Source: Hamiltosporidium tvaerminnensis (taxonomy: Eukaryota > Microsporidia > Dubosqiidae). Taken from it: a stretch of 64,000 nt of DNA. The stretch is from positions 310,001 through 374,000 of the forward strand of contig CM061254.1 of assembly GCA_022605425.2 (NCBI GenBank). The letters run 5' to 3'. A program made the translations under genes and the position numbers. The notes beneath the pieces were generated by a model that was not told the origin of the DNA, ran no database searches, and saw only the letters and a program-made list of their open reading frames with translations. Positions 25,425 through 40,180 of the stretch are shown piece after piece. Positions within the stretch are counted from its first letter, which is position 1. Each line of letters starts with the position of its first letter.

Positions 25425-28400
25425 TGCTATGCTTCTATATACTAAATTTATATTTTTTTTGGAAAACATTTTTTTAGATATCATAGAAACACCTAGCTTC
25501 TAATTTAATATTTTTTTGTTTTATAATTATCAAATTTATGTCTACTGATTTGATAAAACTATAAAAGAAAATCTATAGTGGCGTAAAACTTTACTTAGGT
25601 CAGTATAATTACACCATTTGTTTTTCCATTTCATATTTTCATTAAACTCTACTACATTTAAGTTTAAAAAGTTCTTTTCTTTAAATAAAAATTTGAATAA
25701 AATTTTGAATGCTTGCAGTGACTGGATGTCAAACTAAGGTATTCTTTAAGATTGGAATATGTAAAAATTATATCCCGAATTTTTTAAAGATTTTTTGCAA
25801 TCTTACTATAATTTACTGTTGTAGAAGCTTTGACATATCTCGCTGTTTATATCGTTTATTGCGCAAAATTTTAATATTTTTCTATTGATTCTATAATTAG
25901 GTGGAGAAAGTATCACTCTATTAAAACAATCTGATGGGCAATAAGTTTATTTAAATAGTGTGAATATCATTATTGCCTTTTTACTCGAATATAAACCACA
26001 ATGGATCTATAAGATAAGACATAATAATATTAGTTACAATGGATAAAATAAGCAAATAGAAAACTACCATTTTTAATCTTCGAAACTGAAGAGTTAAATA
26101 TGACTGGAATAAGAGAGAGGATTCTTTAATCAGTTTGAAAGATCTCTAGATTATACAAAGCAAGAAGCATAGCGGAGTTCATCATAAACTTTTCAAGCAA
26201 GAAAATTTTAGATACAAAATATTGTAAAGAAAGTGAATGTCTAGGATCAATATATTTAACGTAAATATTTACTATTTTTAGAATTATTAAAAAATCGAGA
26301 CAAATTATGAGCGTCGCTTTTCGATTGCTAGAATTGTGTCGTAAGCCATACCGAATCACTGCCAATTATCTGCTCTCCTGTTAAATTTAATGCTTCGTTA
26401 ATTTTTCTTTTTAAATTGTGGCTCACTTTTTTACTTAAGCCAGGGCTTTTGGTTTGAAAATGAAGCCTTTCGTTAACTGTAACCCAATCGCCTAAACTTA
26501 TTTTCTATTATCAAACTAATAACAAAGTGGCAGTTTTTATTATTTTTTTTATACGCAAAGGAAATAATAACATTAACCTAGAAACCTTTTCATATATTTT
26601 TTCACAATAGATATATTTAATATCTATCGCGGATCTACTTTAAAAAGAAAACCGTAATTTTGTACACACATTAACATTTCTAACATATGGAACACCTGCC
26701 ATCATTCATTGAACTCTAACTACGCGACAGAGTAATTAAGTTTTAGCATTTCTTGTCTTGGAACAGTCATTAAACCAATCTCTTTACAAATTTTAAAATA
26801 TAACCTGATTATATATCAAATAATAGTTCTGAAAATATATCCGCGAGAAAGACTTTTATTTTTACTATATATTTTGAAAGTCATATAATTTCTTCTATTT
26901 GATAATTAAAATTGAATTTCAAAGGCATAATTTGTTTATAGAATAAAATTGGTAAACGAAACACATGGTGTTTATTAATTTATGTACGATCTTGTAAAAT
27001 AATTTACTTACGAAAATTTATATACAAAGAGATATAACTTTACTTAAATTATTGTTTGGTAAATAAAAACAGGGTATATAGTTTTGTATTTTTCTATATC
27101 AAAATACATTTTACAGTTAATTATAACTCATAAACACGGTATGTTCGAAAATAAAGAAACATTACAAGAATTTGAAGTAGATTTTCTAACTAGTTGGTTG
27201 TAAGAAATAAAAAAATATTATTTTAAAAAGTTTAGATGTATCTAAGATTCTGAGTCTTTTTTTATGCTTTATAAAATTGTTTTCGACAAAATAGGTTTCA
27301 CAAAAAAAATATATTTAGCTGGATGAAAAACAAATTTTTTTTCAACATTAAAAAAATAAAAAAAAGCTTTTCATGTTTAGACATAATTGTATCGATTCGT
27401 TAAAAGTAAAATGTGTTTCAGTTATTTAACATGAATGCTCCAAAAGACAAAAATATTTTAATTATTATCTTTTCAAAAAACTATAGTATAAATTTCGATG
27501 TTTTTTGATGAATTTAATACGCCTTTAGTGTTTATTATGCAGGTTTTTTAAATTTTCATATAATAATTCTTTTATAACAGAATTTATTGGCAACAAGCCG
27601 ACATAGCTCTATATTTTAGCTTATATTTTTGGTGAAGGAAAACAAATCGCATGTAAAGTTTTATATATATAAAAATCTAGTTAACATTTTTTGCGGCATT
27701 AATATAAAATTTTTGAACAGAAAAGAGTTTGCGATTCGTCTATTTTTTTCATCAGTTTCTATATTCATAAAAAAATCGGGTTTATAAAGTATTATGGGCA
27801 TAGACATGTTCTCTTTGTTGTTTTTTCTTCATCTTATGGTTTAATCCTTATCTGGCCCAAAATATATCTCAAACTATGAAACTATAATGAATTAATTTAT
27901 TTTAAAAAACCAAACCCGTAAGTGTTAATAAATATTATACAAAATGCTTCTTAATATCATGTCTATACCCTTAAACTAATTTTGTTTCAAATCAAAGACC
28001 CGGATCGAAAAACAGTTATTGATTGTAAGACTATCCTTTAGATTTTAAAATACAAATCATTGTGCAAATGTCTTTTATTTTTTGGGATATATGTTAGAAA
28101 ATAGATTTATAAGTGAATATTATAATAGAATTATAATGTACATAACATTAAGTGTTTTTAAGCTGCATATAACAAAGTTTTGCCATGTGAGCCATAAAAA
28201 CGTGTATTTCAATCTAGTTAAATCAAATAAAGTCTAAAATTTCAATCGAATATTAGCGAAAAAATGTGCTTATAATAGACTTAAGCCTTTAATTCGTTAA
28301 TTTTAAATCTAAAATTTGAAAATATATGTGTCTAGAAAAATTGAGAATCTTAAGGTTGGAAATATAAAGAACTTTTATTTAGCATTCAATAATGGTTGCC

Positions 28401-31400
28401 TTATTTATAGTCTTGTTAAGAATTAGAAACTGTCTGTTAATATTTTTTCTAGAAAATTTGGGCTGTTCTGTCAAACCTGATTTATAAAATTTTTCGAAAA
28501 ATAATTTAATTCCATAATCGATTTCCAGCAATATATTTATATGTTAAATTTTGTTTTATATTCAATTTTTTTAAGAATATTATATTTCCCAAATTGTTTT
28601 TTTGTGTTTCTACATTAAGCTTCTAATGTACATAATTATGATGAATTTATAGCTTTTAAAAATTAATTTATTAGTTTATCTAAATAAAAAAATACTTTGA
28701 GTTGGTGGCTTTAATACTACTTTGAAGCGTGTCTATTTAGAAAATACACATGTAAAAGGTTTAACCCTTGCAACTTTAAGTATTTCTGTATTTGTTACAA
28801 GAACTGAATTATGAGCAGGTGAAATATACACATATGACGTTATTGTTTATTTCCCAAAATTACTGCCAAACTGTTATTATAATTAAGTTGATATTTTGGG
28901 CCTTGGTTACCAACAGCTGTTTATCAATTTAAAAGAAAGATCTAATTTACATTACAGTTAAAGCTTCATCTATAAAATGATTAGGTAAAAGTGGAAATAC
29001 ATTAAGATATCACCAAAATTATTTTAGCCTAAATATTATTGATTTGCTTTATATTTCTCTGAATTAATGCAAAAATCTATAAAAAATAAATGTTTAAGTC
29101 TTATACAAATATTTTAATTATAAAAATAAGAAAATAACTTATAAAAAAAATTTAAGTTTTGCTTAGAGTATTTTAAGACAGAGAAATACTTTATAAATTT
29201 TTTTCGTCTTGATTTAACTAGTTTTCTAAAACCCTAAACTTTATCAATATGATATTTTTTATGCGTTGATATATTTTTCCGAATAAGAAATTATTAGTAG
29301 GCCTTTGCTAAGCCTTTTTTGCTGCAAATGATTAAAATAATAGCTAATGAATTTATCGTTGAGATCATAATAAAGAAAAGACAAGTAGAAAATGTTAATC
29401 TCCTGCATTTAAAGTTCTTTGGTTCTAAACATTTACTGATATTTTTTCTACGAAAAAGAATACACTATTGAGATGATCTTATATTTTTGAAATTTATTTC
29501 TTTGCTGCTTATTTTTTAGAAAAATACAGTGGATAAAGCTTTCATATGAAATTCTTATATTGTCTAGAAAACAAATGTTTTAAGAGCCCTATCTTAATCA
29601 GATAAATTACTTAATTTATTTACCTTGGGTCTTTGGTATGATATCACTTATGAACAAAAAGCATTGTTTATCGTAAGACACAACTTATTTGGTTAAATAC
29701 TAGAGGAATAAAAGGCAAAGTTAATGTTACGCAACTTATACGAGTGTATTCGTTGAAAATATCTGATTCTAATATTATTGCATATTCAAGAAGAGAAATA
29801 AATATTCTCTACATAAATGACGGTAAAATATTCCTAGAAAGTATTTTTTTTATTACAATAAATAATGCGTTATATATCAATGGATAAAATGTATTTCATT
29901 TTTGACCTGCATTTTTTTCTTGTTTGCAAATCGAAATATTTTTTTGTTTTGAGTAATAGAAAATATTATTTAGTTTCTTGTTAAGAAATGTAATTATTAG
30001 TTTACTTGGTTAGTGCTCAGAGAACATTTTCTTTGAATTTCTTTAAAGAAGTATGTGAATATCTGCTATTTATATATTATTTATTTCTGCATCTATAAAA
30101 TAGGATTAGAGTGTGCGTTTTTCGGTTTTAGTTAAAAAGAACATAAACTTTTCGATTTTGGCAAAAATTATTTTTTTGTTTCATTTAGAATATATACACA
30201 TGCTGTATTTCTTGTAAAAAATTTTTAGCAAGCTTTAGATACGATTTTATAATATTTGAAATCAACAGCAAGAGATAAAATGAACTTTAATTTAGTAGTA
30301 AAGACCAGTTTATTTATAAAGTTTAAACCTTGGTGTTTTTATAGCACTTTATATTAGAATGATCTACTATGTTTCCCGGTTGTACGCATTAATTCTCGGA
30401 ATAGGCTTCTTTGGGGCGATTTGCCTACAATAGCAATTTTTTGAAGTGAGGTGTTAAAGCAATAGTCATATAAATGCGAATAGCCTTAGTCTAGGACTTC
30501 CATATTGTATATTTTGAGAACTCTAAGGTTATAAAGGTTTTGGGAAATACCTCAGCAAGGCTGTTCTTTACTTCATACTACAATTTTAGTTTTTTTTCTT
30601 TCTTCAACCAGTTCATCTGATCTAATTCCTTCAATATGCAGTTCTCTTCTTATGAAAACTAAAAATCAAATGCGAATTTTTAAAACATATCTCGTAGGAG
30701 TGATTCTGGGTTTTTTATAGTATTTTCCTTATATTGGATAATCTAAAGAAAATTTATATTTTAAAACGTATGCAATGTGTATACAGAATGAAATTACAAT
30801 AGAATTCAACTGTTTATATACAAATGTAAATTTCATAGTAGCTATATAAGTTAGTAACTAGAAGTATATGAAAAAGTTGATATTAAATAAGATACACGTT
30901 TACTGTACTAACTTCTATATATACTAGAGAATTATATAATGTTTTTTTCATAAAAATAATATAGAAAAAATAAATAACCTTTATCATAGAGTAGTCACCA
31001 GACTTTTGATACAAATCAAGTCCAACCGTTAAATGTTTTTTATAAAAATCCATCTATAGCCTACATATATTTTCGGAGTGATTGCTAAATTTTGCAAATA
31101 TAACTATTATCAATTTGATATCGAATATAACTTTCTGATCTAAGGATCGAGTTACTATTAAGAACGAATTCGTTCGTAAAACAACCGAATTTCTTTTACA
31201 AGTAGAAGTCTTTAATTAACATAAATTAAATTTTGTCTTAGTATATTACACTAATTTTTTTGATATATCAAAAGGTATTATCAAAGTAGTTGGTATAGAT
31301 ATGCAGTTATGTCGTGTTTTTTTCATTAGATATTTCTACTCTATGAATATAATTTTATAGTATCTTAAAAATTCACAATATATGTTTTTTCTCGATAAAT

Positions 31401-34400
31401 TTTAAAGGCTTGGTTTGTAGATTCAAGGTGGCGAAACTAAGAACAAGATTTTTTGAATTGGCATAAACTATCTTTTTTTTGTTTTCTAAAGCTTTACCGT
31501 TTTGTTTTAAATTTTTACTAAATCTTCAAATTGTTATTTTTATTTAAATGCGATTGTATACTATTTTTGATTTTTAGTGTCAAGCCTATAGATAACACAA
31601 ATTTTGATTTTTGTTTCCTATAAAATCTTATATTTTAAAAAGTGAAGGTTTCTCTACAAAGATTATTTGATAGCTAGATTTTCAAATTATTTAAATTTGA
31701 AAACATTTAGATTGAGCTATTTGAGAGTAATTATTTTCTTTACGTTCTAAACCAAACCTTAAATATGTCAGAATTTATAATTCTGTAGTTTTTTTTACTT
31801 TCGCAGTCGAGCTGCATTCAACTTTAGTTCTAACGTTCGCTTTTTACATTCATTTTTTAATATATTTATAATTTTCTTGTTCTAATTGCTGATATTGTTT
31901 GTAATATTTTATAGAATAAAAATACATAAATGTTTTCAGGTTTTCGCATATGTTAACTGCTGGGCGTAAATGTTGACATTTTGATCTTGTGATATCATAT
32001 ATAACATATGATTGCCTCATGGGACAAAATTAGTCATTTCACATTCCATAATATGTAATGCTAGAATTGATTGATCTTGTTCTTACACATAGAAAAGATT
32101 TTAAGGAAAATTCAAAACCTTCTAAATAGATCATAATATCTTTCCAAGATCATTCTACATTTTTTCTTAAATATAAATTATCGTTAATTGTAATGATTTT
32201 TGGTTTCGAAATTGTATTAGAAAAATCAATTTAAATATTCCATATCTTGAATTCAATTCTATTGAGGAAATGCAAAAATTTAAATTTCAATGAATTTCTG
32301 ATTATAAAATTAAGTATTTTGAAAAGAAAAGGAACTGGATGAAATACAAAAGCGTTTATGAAATCTTAGTTAAAAAATAGGCTTTATATGTTTATTTTAT
32401 TTCCTTTTTGATAGTTTTGCATGATTTTATTATATTTTATTAATTTAGATTCGCTACCTTTCAAACTGAAACATAGATTACACATTGCTAATCTCTATAG
32501 AATCCAAAAACTTAGATTTAAATCTTATAAAAAACACAGCTCATGTTAATCAGAATAACTTCGAAAGAATAAATGAATTACGTTTATATTTTTATATTCT
32601 TTGGGAATCGATATATCATAGTTATTATTCTTGATGACGTTTTTCATTTAATTACGAGTAAATTTTTTTTTAAAAATATTTCTAAAGCAAATGAATCGAT
32701 TTGGAATAATCGAATACTAAAATATAGAGTTTGATTTTTCTAACACTAGTAATTATATGTTGATTTTTAGATTCTTAAATGAGCTTATGAGTCATTTGAT
32801 GCCATGTCAGCATATTTTTAGACATAAGAATTTTTTAGTTTTTTTGAATGTAGAATTATGCTAACTAGAAACTCGGGAAATTTCTTTTATTGACTTTCAG
32901 ATAGAACTAGTGGCAATATCTCTTAATAAATATTTATAGCATAAAAATACAATATTACTAGAGAATTACAACATAAATAATATCTAATCTTATTTATTTA
33001 AGCTTATATTTAAATTTATATAAAATATTTATTTTGTTAAACTGCTTAGTCATGTAAATGACTTCTGATATTGCACAAAAAAGGAAGAGTTGTAATGTTT
33101 TCGAAAAAAAAATGTTACAACTTCGACTAAACTATTTCTAATTTATTCAAAATTTCAATCAGTTATATTTTACTTAGAAATATATGAGTATTTTAATTAA
33201 ACTGTAATTTTGTAATTATAATTTTCTTAATTCTGAAAAATAGCATCTGTTATATTTCATAAACCGATGCTATTAAGTTTAAGATGTTTAAGTGTTTCTG
33301 CATATGTATATCTATCTGGATATGTTAGTATTTAAAAAGAACAAAAATATTAAAAAAAATCCGATAATATGTGAGGAAACGAAAAGTTTCTTTAATCTAT
33401 ACAGGATAATCTTAGGTACAACTTTTTAGCGTCTTTTAACAGAAGAAAGCATTAAAATCGATATACTTGCCTTTTACAGTCTTTGTATGCTCTTTTAATC
33501 AATCATAACCCGACATTATTGAGATCTTTCTATGTATTCGGTAAAGTTTGTATCCATAAAAAGTTCGACAGAAACTTTCACACCTTTTGCACACACTCAC
33601 ACCCCGCAAATAGTCTTTAACGAAACTGAGCTCTAAGCTAAGGAATTCAATTTATTGGTTAAATTATTATAATTTGCAGGATTAATTTTGCATACTATAA
33701 AGATGAAACATTTTATCTTTTTTTTAACTATGCAAAGAATCACGATTAGAATCAAAATATATGTCTTCTTTTTTCTTTAATATAGGTTTGTATTTAAAAT
33801 TAGAATTATATTATTGAATTTTTTCCAGTGTGTTGTGTCTATGGAAATATTGTTGTCGTATTTACATTCTATAGACTACATTTTTAAGTATATATTTTAA
33901 TAAAATAAAGTTTATTGCCTTTTGGATAACGAGATACTGTGAATTTAGTAGCAGTTTGGCAATAAAAATAGAATTGGTTATATAAAATATAGAGTTTGGG
34001 AAAAATTAAGCTTTTTTTAAATTGCTTTAATCAAAATTTAGGCGAACATAGCAAGATTTTATTTTTAGATAGTTTTTAAAATCTAACCAAATCGTATTCA
34101 GACAAATAAATGGCAAAATATAGCAGATATGACTTGAAAAAAATTATGTTTTTTCGTTTAAAATCACTGTAGAACTGTTTTGCAGGAAACAAAGAGTTCA
34201 AAGCATATACTTATGATAATAATCCGAGATTAAATTAAAAAAAACAATGCATTTATTTTTAGGAAAAAAATCTTTAACTGAATAATTAAATAAAAAACAC
34301 ATTTTTCGGTTTTGTTAAATAGTGCTGTACTGATCTCTTTTTTTTACACAAAGCAGCAACAAATATTTTTCAGGTTTTGATTTTTTTATTCCAGGGCCTT

Positions 34401-37400
34401 TTTCGGTATTGTTGAAGACTATTAACATTGATCAGTTTTATATTAAAATATTGTCAAAAAAGTCAACGATTCGTGATTTTTTTAAATTAAAATGATTAAA
34501 TTCTATTCTAGTAGGATTTTTATGAAATAGAAATTTTAAATCATAATTAGCGAACAACATGACTTTATATTATTATTATCTAGCATTATATGTATTGTTT
34601 CGTACACATCTTTTTAATTTATAAAAACACATTAAAAATTAATTTTTTTAATCATATTTACAAAATCAAGTAAGGTATGAGCGAATACATATCCACCCCA
34701 GGCTTTTGTGATTTAATTTGGAAATAACAAATCAAAGGTATATTATTTTTAACCTATTTTTTTGTTATAAATTAGCAATCCATCATATATTTGTTATAAT
34801 GCTTCTTTAAATGTGTAAATAAATTTTAAAAAATCTGTCCGTAATGTCAATCAGGGGATCAGACTGAAGAATAGAGTTATTGCACTGAATAGAATCGGTT
34901 TCTTATTTTCTTGCTATAAAGTTTGAGGCCTTACAAAAATAAAGGGAAAGACTTTTTGTGTTATAAGTCGAGATTACGAGGTGTGAATTCTGATCATAAA
35001 ATAACTTCTTAAAGTAAAAACACTAAAAATTTACTTTCATTATAAAGCTTTGTAAATCTAATTTATACTTCATATAAAAATCATTTTATAAGATAATAGT
35101 TTTCTCTCTGGTTATACTTATATTAAAAGTTTTTCAGGCATGAAATGGCAAATATTATAAATATACTTTAAAACTTCTGTAAAGGATGAATAATACGTCT
35201 TAAATATAACAATCCAAACGACAAAATGTATTGATATACTTTGACATATAAGTTGCAAAAATACACCATTTTTTAATGCGATTTCTGAGTACTTTTTTTG
35301 GGTCCAATTTTTATTTAAATACAAATTTATTTTATATTAAAAAGCATCAATTACAGAAAGATGTTGCCATCGTTTTTAGAGACGTAAATTAGTTTTTATA
35401 ACTTTTTTTCTTGTAAATCGTTTATTTCTTCTTCCTCGTTCTAATAAAATATATAAATGGATGTTTTAATACTTAATTTATTTCTAATTATAAAATTATT
35501 GCACAGATGAATTTCTCGAAGATTGAATACAAACAACATATTTCAATTTATAATGATTGTTAAGTCGAATTAATGGCTATGTTTTATCAAATTTACGAAA
35601 TTATAAAATTACACAAATTTAGATTCATAACGTTTTATGTTAAAAAAAATATTGATTTAAACTTTATTTGGGCATAACTAAAGAAGTTTTAAGCTAAATA
35701 TTATTTATTCGTTTTTTGAAAAAAAACCTATAATATTCATTAGAATAAAATTCAAAAAACAAAAAGAACCACAAACTCATAAAAAGAAACGTTTTATTAG
35801 CATGTGAAGTTTTAAAAATAAAATTTATAGACTTTTCTGATGGAATCACACTTCTTCTGAAATCCATTTTTCTGCTTCTAGAGTTTTTTTTAAAGTGTTT
35901 ATTCCTAGGTATGCTTTGGATGGCCGATGTAAGATTTTTTGTACGCTTTTATATCCCCAGTTGAAATTACAAAGAAAAGGAATATAAATTACTTTTAATA
36001 CATATTTTGTATATATAAACGACTTTCATGGTGTAAAATATACCTTTCCTTGATATAAATGGGATTTGGCTCTGATTTTTTTTATGTAAGTTGTTTATCT
36101 TAAATAATAAATTATTATTAAATTTTATGAAATATACAAAAGAATATGAGCAACCTATTTGTTGCTATCAAACACAATCAAAGCTCTTTATCAGGAACAA
36201 GAAATATTTTTAACATAGAGTCTAGTTGATTAATTTTATAATTTAATGCTTTTTAAAGCTGCGATTGCTTAAATAATTATGATATTTTTTTTAATATATT
36301 TTTTGCTTCATCTTCTAGGTATCTTTTCAAAATGAACTATCTATTCCTTTTATAATTTAATTTAAACTCTATTAGTCAGAAAAAATATATTTTACAGGTA
36401 TTTAAATTGTGCCATGTAAATAGAAAGTTCTGTACAATGTTCTATAAAAAATTGGTAATGGGCTTTTAATATAAACTGATCAAGAAAATTCTAAATATAA
36501 AAAATTGTTGCATTATAACGTGATTTAATAAAAATTTATTTTTTCTAACTTTTGCAAATATATATTTGAGGTATAATCATTACTGTATTTAAATAGATAA
36601 TATTGGTGGTTTTTTAGGTAATGCATTGTCTAATTCAAGTTCGGGGATCCTTTTTTGATGGTTTCTACATTTAGTTGCTCGAAGTTTCACCAAGATAACT
36701 TTTTTTCATATGATTACGGTATAATAAATTGTAGGAATATGTATATATTTAATTATATCTATAATTTTCTATTAAAAATATTTTAGGCTCTTTAATATTT
36801 TTTAATTTTTCGAGTCAACTTTGGAAAGTTAGCAAAAAGTAATTTTGCGCTTAGTTGCAAGCATGTATTTTTATCAATTAGCTCCTTAGATTCTATTTTT
36901 CCAAATATTTTCTTTTCTTACGTTTCTTATAATAAATATAAAGCCACATTCTTTTTAAAGAAATAAAAAAAACATCTCAAATTTGTGTAGGCTTTCTGAT
37001 CTACACAAAATTTAATTTTTTATTCAAGCTCAAGTTATTTAAGTAAATCGTTAATTGTATAGTTATTTTATTCGTTTATATTCTCGATTTGTGGTTTCTT
37101 TAATAGAATTTCGTTTGTATATATTTTTACATAATAGGTACTAAAAAATAGCAAGTCAGTATATCTATAAATCTTTTTTTATTTTAATAAATTTTTGAGA
37201 TTTTTTTTACAGCTAAAATGACAAAATCCATTTCAATGTTAACGTACTTTGAAATCTACTCTACATTTTTAGATTGATGTGTGGTTTTTGGTTTTTTTTG
37301 AAGCTATGATTTCAATTTGATAATAACTTTTTTTTAAATTAAAATATATTTTTTTGTAGATTAATTTATAAACTTTTTGATCATTTATCGTGATATTTTT

Positions 37401-39520
37401 AGCTTCTTTAAAAATATAATTTTGTAAACTGGTAACCATTGGTTTTCCACTTAATATATTTACTTTTTTCATTTTATTAGCGACAAAAGTCAAAAGGCTT
37501 TTAGCAAAAGACAAAATTACAAAATTATATTATACAGATGCGCCTGGACAAATTTATGAAAAAAACTATGATTCGTCTATTGATTCGGATCGCCTCATTA
37601 TTTATAGTTAATTAAACTTTTTTAGACTCTTTTATTTATCCTTTGCGAATATATTAAATGAAAAGAAAGATATGCATTTGTGATAATTCATATATTATAT
37701 CTCGGTTTTTCATTAGAAGCTAAAATTTTGGTTTATTGAATTTTTTTACTTGTTACGGCTGTTTAATATTTATACAAGCTTTTCATATTTAATAAATATA
37801 CATTTCAGAAAATAAATTTGAAAAAAATAGTTGTCAACTGAATAATAGCTAGAAATTAATTGATATATATATTCCTTGTGTTTAAAAAGGCTAATTTGAT
37901 GGTGAATCATTATTGCCCCGAATTTCTGTAAGTTTTATACGCTGTTAATTAACTTAGTAATTTTTTTGCATGAACATATATAATTTTGATGAGAACAGGG
38001 CTGAGACTGGTTATAATTTTCGATACTTTAAATATATAAAATCTTTTATAGCAAGAAATATTGTTGTCTTTATATAATAATTCCCATAAATTTATACAAA
38101 AATTGCGCATACGGAATCGAAAAAAAAACATAATCTTACTAATAAACTATCAATATATTAAATTTATTGTTTAAATTTAAAGCAAGAAGTAATTCATATT
38201 TTAGCATATATATTGATATTCCAATCGGAATTCTATTAAAAGTATTATAAAAGAGCATAAATGTATATTTTTAAAAGAATATAAAGATTTTAACATCGCT
38301 TATTTTAACAAAGTATATAGTATAGATATTTATTAATAACTTAGGCATAATATTACTCATTGAAACAAAATATATATTTATGTAACTATATTCTTAACAA
38401 AGATATTCTATACTTTATTTGTTTCTCTAAAAAACAACAGTTTTACATTTGTTTTAAAATAAAAAAATTGACCGAACTAACTCGTATTACTATGTGAGAA
38501 CTTATTTGGATGTTTTAAAATGTTTTAGAAGCAACTAAGAAAAAATAGAACGTGTAGCTTCAGTCTAATCAAACTAATTTAGATAGGATCCTTTAAATTT
38601 TAAATCTACTAATATTAATGTAATACTTAAATAAGAAAGAAAGAAAAAATGTTTTAAAAGAAGTTAAATACGTTCTGATTAAATCAGCAATAGTAAAACT
38701 CTAGCAAATACAAAAAATTTTAATGATACTGTTATTATTGAAGGCATCGTAGCGATCCCAAAATCTGTTGACATTTTTTTAGTTATATAATAGCAATGTA
38801 TTTAAAATTCTTTTTTACAAGCAAGCCTGCATATATTTCTACTATACTTAAAGTTTCTATTCGCAGTGGCATTTTTTACGATCAAAATTGGATAATTTAC
38901 CTTTATGTTGATGTATCGCTATTAGCCCGTCTGAATCTGTTTAAGGATTTTATTAGTTAAATCTTAAAGATTTTCAAGGAGAAAACATACTCGAGATATT
39001 TCCAGGCACTATATCTTAACAATATGGATTCCATTCTATGGATTTGATTATTTGAAATATAAAACAAGCAATTATAATTTTTCATTTGGTTTTAAATAGA
39101 GTTAGTATCATATTTAATTTTCGGGTAAAGTGTCTCCTTCAGATTGTTTTAAAAGTAATTCAAATTCTTTAATGCCTGCACAATCCTTTTAAATCCTAAA
39201 TATTTTACAATAAAAATGATTTGGAAATGGTAAGGGTGCACTCCTGCTATTTAGATTATTTCCAGAAGCTTGTGTTTGAGTTTGCTGCTTAAAAACTATT
39301 CATACACTTCTGATGATCGTACAAATGAAATACAAAAACATTTTTTTTTATTTTAATGAAGCAAATAAGATTTATTATTGCGAATGTTTTGTTAGGTCTT
39401 AAATATTGCTCTGGTTTGATATCTTAATAAAAAAATCAGTAGTATATTTATTTAAAAGTATCACTTTTTTAAATAGTGGCAAGTGTTATATTTGTTTTTA
39501 TGACATTAACAAAGTTCTAA
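25425..39520. other. gene desert, central part
   Basis: About 14 kb without a supportable gene. Frames at 26126-26365, 35118-35324, 37269-37514 and 37949-38131 (minus strand) have low-complexity AT-driven composition and no motifs. A less random minus-strand stretch ends at 35846. It reads RPSKAYLGINTLKKTLEAE near its end and has no usable ATG, so it is listed only as an observation. No repeat family member was seen here. Confidence 0.55.
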
Positions 39521-40180
39521 GTTTAACATAAGTAACTGCTACCCGAACACCACACCAGCAATTCCTACGATACCTATGTCTCAAAGATTTTTATCTAAAA
39601 GTCTGAGAAGTTCATTAATATACGAGGCAGTTGCCCAATGATCGTTAATTTCTGTCGTATGCAGTGTGATAGAAAGCCCAACTCCCCCGCGGTTCCCTCG
39701 ATACCATGCATCATTTTCACTTACTCTATACTTGCCCAACCTAATAAACTTCTAGCTAAGATATACTTCACAGACTTAAATGGAGTCCACCTAGATAGTG
39801 CAATGTCATACAAACGGGTATAACCTGCTACCTAGCCTTCCCGGCTTTATAGGTTATATATTTTATATCTCCCAGGCACTATGTATTCTAACCTGTGAGA
39901 GCAATATTGGGTTTATATGTTTTTAAGTGGCAATTACATACAGGTTCAGCTACAGTCTGCAATCTAGTTACATAAAAAACTGCAAATAAATTTTAGGAGA
40001 AGTTCGCCATTTTGTAAACCGCTCCTCCTCATAATAACTCCCATGAAATAACCAAAGATGTAGTGTTGTTTTATTTGCCCCAAAAATTCAAACAGATATC
40101 TTAATACCAGTTTCACATACTCATCGCCAAGCAGAAAGTTTTTAATGTGGGGTTATCTTCCCATCACAAGGCAAATTATA
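39521..40180. other. GC-richer island, probable old transposon debris
   Basis: Base composition rises clearly above the surroundings (CCACACCAGCAATTCC, CCCAACTCCCCCGCGG, CTAGCCTTCCCGGC). Both strands carry stops. A 61-codon plus-strand frame at 39638-39823 and a minus-strand stretch containing KNFLLGDEYVKLVLRYLFEF near 40070-40140 are the longest open parts, and I recognise neither. An inactivated mobile element or a gene relic would give this pattern. Confidence 0.35.

Noticed and set aside
37269-37514. 81-codon minus-strand open frame
   Set aside because: K/I/N/Y-dominated composition expected by chance, with no recognised motif and no start signal. It is less convincing than the start-less stretch ending at 35846.
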